Below, piece after piece: positions 58,330-64,000 of a stretch of 64,000 bases of DNA. How positions within the stretch are numbered: the stretch's first letter is position 1; every line of letters starts with the position of its first letter. Origin of the DNA: Hydra vulgaris (Eukaryota; Cnidaria; Hydrozoa; Anthoathecata; Hydridae). The translations under genes were made by a program, and so were the position numbers. The stretch is taken from assembly GCF_038396675.1 (NCBI RefSeq), contig NC_088922.1:2265001-2329000 (forward strand). The letters are read 5' to 3'. The notes below the pieces were generated by a model. It ran no database searches, was not told the origin of the DNA, and saw nothing but the letters and a program-made list of their open reading frames with translations.

Positions 58330-58407
<78 letters not shown>
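58330..58407. repeat. (TA)n microsatellite upstream of the SINE
   Basis: About 75 bp of TA ending just before the tRNA-like head of the SINE. TA runs also follow the SINE's A-rich tail (58600-58640), so the SINE landed inside a TA tract. Confidence 0.95.
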
Positions 58408-58409
58408 GT

Positions 58410-58600
58410 GCGGCCATGGCGCAGTGGTTAGAGCGCTTGCTTTATATGCAGGAGATCTAGGTTCGAAACGATCTATGGACGAATTTTGGCGTCATGGTAA
58501 GAAAGGAGGCCTGGTTAAATGCACTTCCACGGTGCTCTGTGACAAGAACGTTAGGACTTCTTGGGGCACCTAAAAATAAAAAATAAAAAAATAAAAAATA
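58410..58600 (+). repeat. tRNA-derived SINE, copy 3 (best preserved)
   Basis: The tRNA-like head starts GCGGCCATGGCGCAGTGG, with A-box TGGCGCAGTGG (58417-58427) and B-box GGTTCGAAAC (58460-58469). The anticodon arm CTTGC/GCAGG closes a 7-nt loop, TTTATAT, whose central triplet would be TAT (an isoleucine-type anticodon). A non-tRNA body to 58571 follows, ending GGACTTCTTGGGGCACC, then an A-rich tail. The acceptor stem does not close, so it is a SINE, not a tRNA gene. The body is shared with the copies at 1188 and 2111. Confidence 0.85.
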
Positions 58601-58608
58601 TATATATA

Positions 58609-58643
<35 letters not shown>

Positions 58644-59082
58644 GCACACACAAACACACACACACATACACACACATAAACTTATGTAAACACATATTAT
58701 ATAAATATATGTATCCATAATTTTTTATTTTAGATAAACATTAATAACACAGTTGTAAGCAAAAATATAGCAGGAATCATTACAGTTTTTAAGGAAAACT
58801 GCAATTATACTTTTTTATTTAATCTTCAATCAAAACATGCATCATCTTTGATACACTTCTTTGTTGATATACGAATTTATTATTATGTTAATTTTCACAA
58901 TTGTGACTTAGTTCATGCTATAAAAATTGATTGTATTATTCATAAATAGTAAAATATTATATTTAGTTAAAAAATGTTTATTTATTTTTTTGAAATGTGC
59001 TAAATTGAAATTACAAGTTTTCGATATGCTTAAGAATTTTTATTTCATATTTAAGGTGATTATTTTATTTCATATTACAGGG
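58601..59082. other. AT-rich interval, no gene seen
   Basis: (TA)n and a short (CA)n stretch at 58645-58675, otherwise featureless. Confidence 0.45.
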
Positions 59083-59255
59083 TTATTTATTTTTATATGC
59101 GCGTCTATCCATTTTTATATGCGTGTTTATTCATTCTTATATGCGCCTTTATTCATTCATATATATACATTTATTCATTCTTATATGCGTGTTTATTCAT
59201 TCTTATATGCGTGTTCATTCATTTTTATATGCGCATTTATATGCGAGTCAATCCC
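59083..59255. repeat. ~24-bp minisatellite, about 7 diverged copies
   Basis: Units of the form TTATTCATTCTTATATGCGTGT with variants (GCGCC, GCGCA, ATATAC). The CpG in each unit is conserved in most copies despite the AT-rich setting. Confidence 0.88.
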
Positions 59256-59460
59256 CCATGAAATCTCTAATATAATTTTATATAAACAATAAATATTTTT
59301 TATTAATATATAGATTTGCGGTTATATCATACGACAAACTAGTCATTCGTGATTGGACTGCGAAGAAATAAGGTTCTGTTTCCACTGAATCTATATAAGT
59401 ATTCATTTATTTTTTATTTTTTTAATTAATTTTTCCCTAATCTTAATTTTATATTTTAAA

Positions 59461-61382
59461 ATGGATGATAATTTATTAATTAAACTTTGTGATGAAAATG
59501 TCACACTTTGTGATAATGATGTCACTAATTATTTTAACCTAAAATCGTTAGAAAGCAAATACTATTCAATTTCTGAATCTAATTTCTATCTTCAACAAAA
59601 TAAAAACACTTTTTCAATCTTAAACATTAATATTCGAAGCCTAAACAAAAATTTTGATGATTTTAAACTTCTGAATTAAACATGAATTAAATCACGATTT
59701 TAAAATAATCTGTCTTACTGAGACCTAGTAACCAGACTAGTCTATGGATAGACTTACAACACAGACATAGACAATTCTGTATGTTGTAATGGACACAACA
59801 AATGTTTAATTTTTTGTCCTTGTTGTGTCTATCAAATTTTTGATGGTGTCCTAAGATTGCTCAGTTAAAAAATAATTTTCACTTCATAAGTCTACAAAGC
59901 ATAATTTTTTGTCTATTTGGTGTCTATGATTTTGTCTAAATTTACTTGATTTCATAAAACCAGAAATATTGATTTTTGCCAATAAAATCTAAATTACCCA
60001 AAAAATCCCTTAGAAACAAAAAAACTCCTTGATCACATATTTTTAAAATAATTTTATTGAAGGTGATAAAGATTTTAGTGACTAAGGAAAATTTTTTAAG
60101 TGATAAACTTACCTTCAACTTTTTTGAAGTAATCCCAAACTGGAGAGGGCATTTTAAAAATAAATTTTCACGCACATTCACTGAGAATTGAAAAACAACT
60201 GAACTGAGTAATTAATGAACTTCAATTGAGCACAAAATAGTCCATTTTGAGGTTTTTAAATAGACATTAACTTTTTAATCAACAGCACACGCTGGACAAA
60301 AAATTAAAAAAATGAACTTCTGTTAGAAAAATTGTATTTTTAATTTTGTGCTCGTTTTCAGTTTTTGAAACGATGCTGCAGTGAAAATTTAATTACTCGT
60401 TATAAGTCCAAATTATATATTAAATAGATCTTCTATACCTCATTAAAAAATCGAGATTGTTCATTTAGTGTCCGTTTTTAAAATGATTGTCTAGAAAGAC
60501 AAACATTTTTTATAGACAATTCATTTTTGATAGTTGTAATTGAAATTGTTGCAATTAGTGCTTTGTCGAAGTCTATTTTTGTCCTTTTATAATAAGTCCA
60601 TTAGAGATTGTCTGGTTGCTACTGAGACCTGGTGTAAGTATGACGAGCATAATTTTCAATTTGAATTGGCAAATTACGCGTCAATTCATCAACCACGAAA
60701 CTTCTGTACCGGTGGGGGTGTATGCATTTTTATTCATAACTCAATTAATTTTATACCACGTAATGACCTCAGTGTAAATGAAAAAGATTGCGAGTCATTG
60801 TGCATTGAAATAATTAACCAAAATTCTAAAAACGTAATTGTTAATGTTATTTATAGACAACCAGCGGGTAATTTAAAAAATTTTAAAGTATCTTTACGTA
60901 CTTTTTTAACAAAAGTTAATAAAAAACAAAAGCATGTTTACTTAGTCGGTGACCTGAATATTAATCTTTTGAATCATGCGTCAAATAATAGTGTTAAAAA
61001 TTTTGTAAATACTCTTCTACAAAATAACCTCATTCCAACAATAACTAAGTCAACAAGAATCACAAAAAGATCCTCTACCCTACTAGATAACATAATTACT
61101 AATAATTTTTCTAATAGCTGCTTTAGTACCGGTATAATAATGACTGAGTTGACAGACCATTTTCCCACATTTCTTATAACAAAAAACATAACCCATGATA
61201 ATATTTCCACAAAACACATCATTTACAAGCGACAAATCAATGAAAACTCCATACAACGATTTCGCAACCTTCTAATTAATTTCGTTGATTGGAAGCTTGT
61301 CCTCCAAACACGTGATGCTAACAATGCTTATGAACTTTTTCTAGCGCAATTTTGTAAACAATACGATAAAGCGTTTCTGTAA
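59461..61382 (+). pseudogene. LINE AP-endonuclease domain, interrupted
   Basis: The frame 59461-59679 (MDDNLLIKLCDENV ... LNINIRSLNKNF) slips once. It would encode FKIICLTET up to the duplicated target, and after the insertion continues TWCKYDEHNFQFEL. Further motifs are GGGVCIFIHNS, DCESLCIEIINQNSKNVIV, YRQPAGN, YLVGDLNINLL (GD-N active-site block), RSSTLLDNIIT and LTDHFPTFLI (the SDH-like catalytic histidine motif). It ends at a stop at 61382. Without the insertion only one slip would break this domain. Confidence 0.85.
59727..60620. mobile_element. 894-bp non-autonomous element with perfect 10-bp target duplication
   Basis: ACTGAGACCT occurs at 59717-59726 and again at 60621-60630. Between them the element begins AGTAACCAGAC and ends GTCTGGTTGCT, an 11-bp inverted terminus with one mismatch. 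Inside, TAGACAA and TTGTCTA-type motifs are repeated many times. No transposase was found. A 9-10-bp duplication is typical of Mutator-like elements, which suggests mobilisation by a Mutator-type transposase (inference). Removing the element and one target copy restores the LINE reading ...CLTETWCKYDE.... Confidence 0.88.
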
Positions 61383-63367
61383 AAAAGTTTTATGTGAATT
61401 CAAAATCACTTCTATCACCTTGGATGACAAAAGGCTTAATAAAATCGTCAAGGAAAAAACAAAAACTTTATGAAAAATTTCTTTAAAAAAAAACATATTC
61501 AAACGAAGCAAAATATAAAAACTATAAAAATATATTTGAAAAAATCAAAGAATACTCTAAAAAAGTATATTATTCGAAATTACTAGAAATTGCAAATGGA
61601 AATACTAAACAAATTTGGAATGCTATTAAAGAAATAATTGGACAAAACAAATATAAAAATAATGTTCTGCCAAAAAAACTTTTAATTGACGGTGAAACAA
61701 TATACGATAAAGCACTCATAGCTGAAGAACAAAACAGTTTCTTCATAAATGTTAGTTCTAATTTAGCGAAAAAGTATTACTTTAACTTCTTCAACATTTG
61801 ATCCTTATCTAACAAATTCTAATAAAAAAATGAATGAGTCAAAGCTAGATATACGCGAGTTGCGGACTGCATTACTAAGCTTAAAAAGAAACAAAAGTGC
61901 AGGATCGGATAAAGTTAGCGTTAATATATTAAAATTAGTCTATGATATAATTGAACCATCTTTGTTTCATATATTCAATCAGTCACTTAAATCAGGTAAA
62001 GTTCCGGAAAAATTAAAAGTTGCTAGAGTAACTCCAGTATTTAAGTCTGGAGATGAGTCAGAACCCTCTAATTACAGGCCTATATCTGTTTTATCTTGTT
62101 TCTCGAAATTGCTTGAACGTATAGTGTACAATAGGCTGTATAATCATTTAACTGAAAACAACATGTTATACAGTAAGCAATTTGGTTTCAAAAAGCAACA
62201 CTCAACAGATCATGCCATAGTAGAGTTAGTTAATCACTTATCTAATGCTTTTAAAGAAGACTATTATACGTTAGGAGTTTTCATTGATCTGTCGAAAGCT
62301 TTTGATACGGTGAATCATTCCATTCTAATAAAAAAACTGGAATATTACGGAATAAAGGAGACAAACTTACTCTGGTTTGAAAGTTACCTTTCAAACAGAA
62401 AACAATTTGTACAATTTGAAAATTTAGAAACGACCAAAAAACTGTAAATTGTGGAGTCCCACAGGGTTCTATACTTGGGCCCTTACTTTTTTTACTATAC
62501 ATAAATGATTTGTCTTCAACATCAAACCTATTAAATTTTATTTTATTCGCAGATGACTCAAATCTTTTTTATTCTCACAAAAATATTGAAACACTTTTTA
62601 CAGTAGTAAATGAAGAATTAAAAAAAGTAAATGAATGGTTTATATGCAACAAATTGTCTTTGAATGTTCAAAAAACTAAATTTTCTCTTTTCCACAAACC
62701 AAGCAAAACAAAGGAAATACCATTTATTCTTCCCAATCTTTTGATGAATAAAACTAACATCAAAAGGCAAATATCTGTAAATTTTTTAGGTGTGAACTTT
62801 GATGAAAAGCTATCTTGGAAAGTGCATATAAATTCTATAGAAAAAATTTCAAAAAGCATTGGCATGATCTATAGAGTTAAGCCACTTTTAAATTTTAAGT
62901 CCCTAAAAAGTTTATATTTTTCCTTTATACATAGTTACTTAACTTACGGCAACATCATGTGGGCAAGTAATAATTACACTAAGCTAAAAAAACTTTATAG
63001 CAAGCAAATACATGCTGTTAGAATCATATTTGGATCTGGTAGAGCGGTTCCTTGTGAACCTCTTTTACGTGTAATTGGTGCCCTGAATATTTTCAAACTT
63101 AATATCCATCTTGTTCTACTGTTCATGTATAAAACAAAATATGGACTGTCCCCCAAAATATTTGAAACTTATTTTAAAGTAATACACCATAAATATGCTA
63201 CAAGATTTTCCGCAAACAACTTTGTTATACCAAAATCTTATTCTAAACAAGTTTCTTATTCAATTCAGAATCGCGGACCACTTTTGTGGAAAAGATTTCC
63301 AAACATTGTTTCCGGAAAAAAAAATCTCTTCATCAGTTTAAAACTGATTCAAAACAGTTTTTTTTAA
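61383..63367 (+). pseudogene. LINE reverse-transcriptase domain, few lesions
   Basis: After the stop at 61382: SLLSPWMTKGLIKSSRKKQK, a stop at about 61483, and SKLLEIANGNTKQIWNAIK. The frame slips at about 61780. In 61830-62447: NKSAGSDKVSVNILKL, NYRPISVLSCFSKLLERIV, GVFIDLSKAFDTVNHS and YLSNRKQF. One slip at about 62440 leads to CGVPQGSILGPLLFLLYIND and the FADD box LNFILFADDSNLFYS (62540-62580). The thumb and C-terminus follow: NFLGVNFDEKLSW, YGNIMWAS, MYKTKYGLSPKIF and RGPLLWKRF, to 63367. All catalytic motifs are present. Lesion count is low, so the copy is young. Confidence 0.9.
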
Positions 63368-63871
63368 ACGCAGATTTTGACTTATATTATTATAAGTCTT
63401 TCTTTTAAAAATAGATCAGATATATAATTTAAAAACTGAAAAACAAGTTAATTATTCGTATTTTCGTAATTATTCAAAAGAAAAAAAAAAAAAAAAAAAA
63501 TGGTTAAAATTTTTTGACAATAATCATTATCAAAAATCACATTTTCTCGCTTTTTATTTTATTTTTTGTGCGTATTTATATATATAAAGTTATTATATAT
63601 TCACTTTTACTTTTACCTAATCTAGGTATGATATTTTACTTTATCTTTTATATATTTTACTTAAAATATATATAAAGTTTTATATATTTTACTTAAAATA
63701 TATATAAAGTTTTATATATTAACTCTTACTTTTACTCAATCTATTTATGATATTATGTATTAACCGATATTTTACTTTATTTATTATATATCTTTTGTAA
63801 ACATTTATTTAATTTTTCTTTTATGTTATATATTCTTGAAGCAACTTTGTAAAAATTATAAATTGTAACAC

Positions 63872-63912
63872 GGTGCTTGGTGATAAGGCAAATTATGCCT
63901 TCTTCTTGCTCC
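63872..63912 (+). other. LINE 3'-terminal RNA stem-loop
   Basis: Two stacked stems: outer GGTGC/GCTCC (one mismatch) and inner AAGGC/GCCTT, with CTTGGTGATA and TTCTT between. Related sequence occurs at 37294-37254 (minus) and 3154-3184 (plus), each close to the end of a LINE fragment. It is a likely recognition element for the LINE's own reverse transcriptase (inference). Confidence 0.68.
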
Positions 63913-64000
63913 GGCCATTAACATAACAAGATATATTTAAAATATAAACTAGGTTGTTGCCGATGCTATTTATTTAAAAAAATAAATTTTAAGGTTCTTA

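Larger units (their letters stand above)
59461..63930 (+). mobile_element. CR1/jockey-like LINE, ORF2 plus 3' end, with a nested insertion
   Basis: ORF2 starts MDDNLLIKLCDENVTL at 59461 and reads into LNINIRSLNKNFDDF. It is then interrupted by an 894-bp element (59727-60620) and resumes exactly at TWCKYDEHN. ORF1 is not visible upstream. The 3' UTR runs from 63368 to the terminal stem-loop at 63872-63912. The endonuclease and RT parts are annotated separately. Confidence 0.9.

Noticed and set aside
58410..58490. Functional tRNA-Ile(TAT) gene
   Set aside because: The acceptor stem does not close, the sequence continues into a SINE body with an A-rich tail, and related copies occur at 1188 and 2111.

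Overview
The window reads as animal nuclear DNA from a very AT-rich, transposon-dense genome. The evidence is short GT-AG introns in the coding blocks, a tRNA-derived SINE, LINEs with endonuclease and reverse transcriptase, several DNA-transposon superfamilies and long (TA)n tracts. The composition and repeat mix fit a cnidarian, most likely a Hydra-type genome. That assignment is inference, not a database match.

Only one host gene is reasonably clear: the 5' end of an astacin-like metalloprotease on the minus strand at 172-475, with a signal-peptide exon, a GTAAGT donor and a propeptide exon. A possible last exon of a small protein lies at 11570-11695 (minus). Nearly everything else is mobile or repeat-derived.

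Layout. 0.6-3.2 kb: (TA)n, two SINE copies and a LINE 3' end. 4.6-5.4 kb: dead Tc1-like transposase. 6.1-8.8 kb: two decayed LINE pieces. 9.6-11.4 kb: decayed hAT-type gene. 12.15-13.02 kb: a non-autonomous element with 19-bp inverted ends. 15.3-17.1 kb: decayed transposase-like gene. 17.8-19.7 kb: LINE fragment, then a Tc1-like element with a small poly-A insertion in its transposase. 20.3-21.5 kb: a small unknown reading frame and a RecQ-like helicase remnant. 21.9-29.2 kb: a LINE 3' end split by a 5.6-kb element with about 790-bp inverted repeats and a spliced transposase gene. 29.6-35.5 kb: an integrase plus Ulp1-protease (Ginger-like) element that has itself received a complete-ended Transib element. 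35.6-36.0 kb: internally deleted relative of the Tc1-like element. 37.6-44.0 kb: about 6.4-kb, higher-GC element encoding a broken ~1,500-residue protein with zinc clusters, a PIN/FEN-like nuclease domain and a CXC domain. 44.2-48.1 kb: almost complete LINE (ORF1+ORF2, minus). 48.5-50.9 kb: pogo-like gene next to an array of CGGTAGGTG motifs. 51.0-52.4 kb: Mutator-like remnant. 53.4-53.6 kb: retroelement tail. 54.3-55.3 kb: second pogo-like remnant. 56.0-57.3 kb: LINE pieces. 57.6-58.6 kb: (TA)n tracts and a SINE. 59.5-63.9 kb: a LINE with an 894-bp element inserted in its endonuclease domain and flanked by a perfect 10-bp duplication.

The strongest discovery is the Transib element at 29678-32801. 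It ends in CACAGTG, identical to the heptamer of vertebrate V(D)J recombination signals. It is flanked by a perfect 5-bp CGCCG duplication and encodes a broken RAG1-core-like protein. It sits inside the Ginger-like element, which gives the order of insertion.
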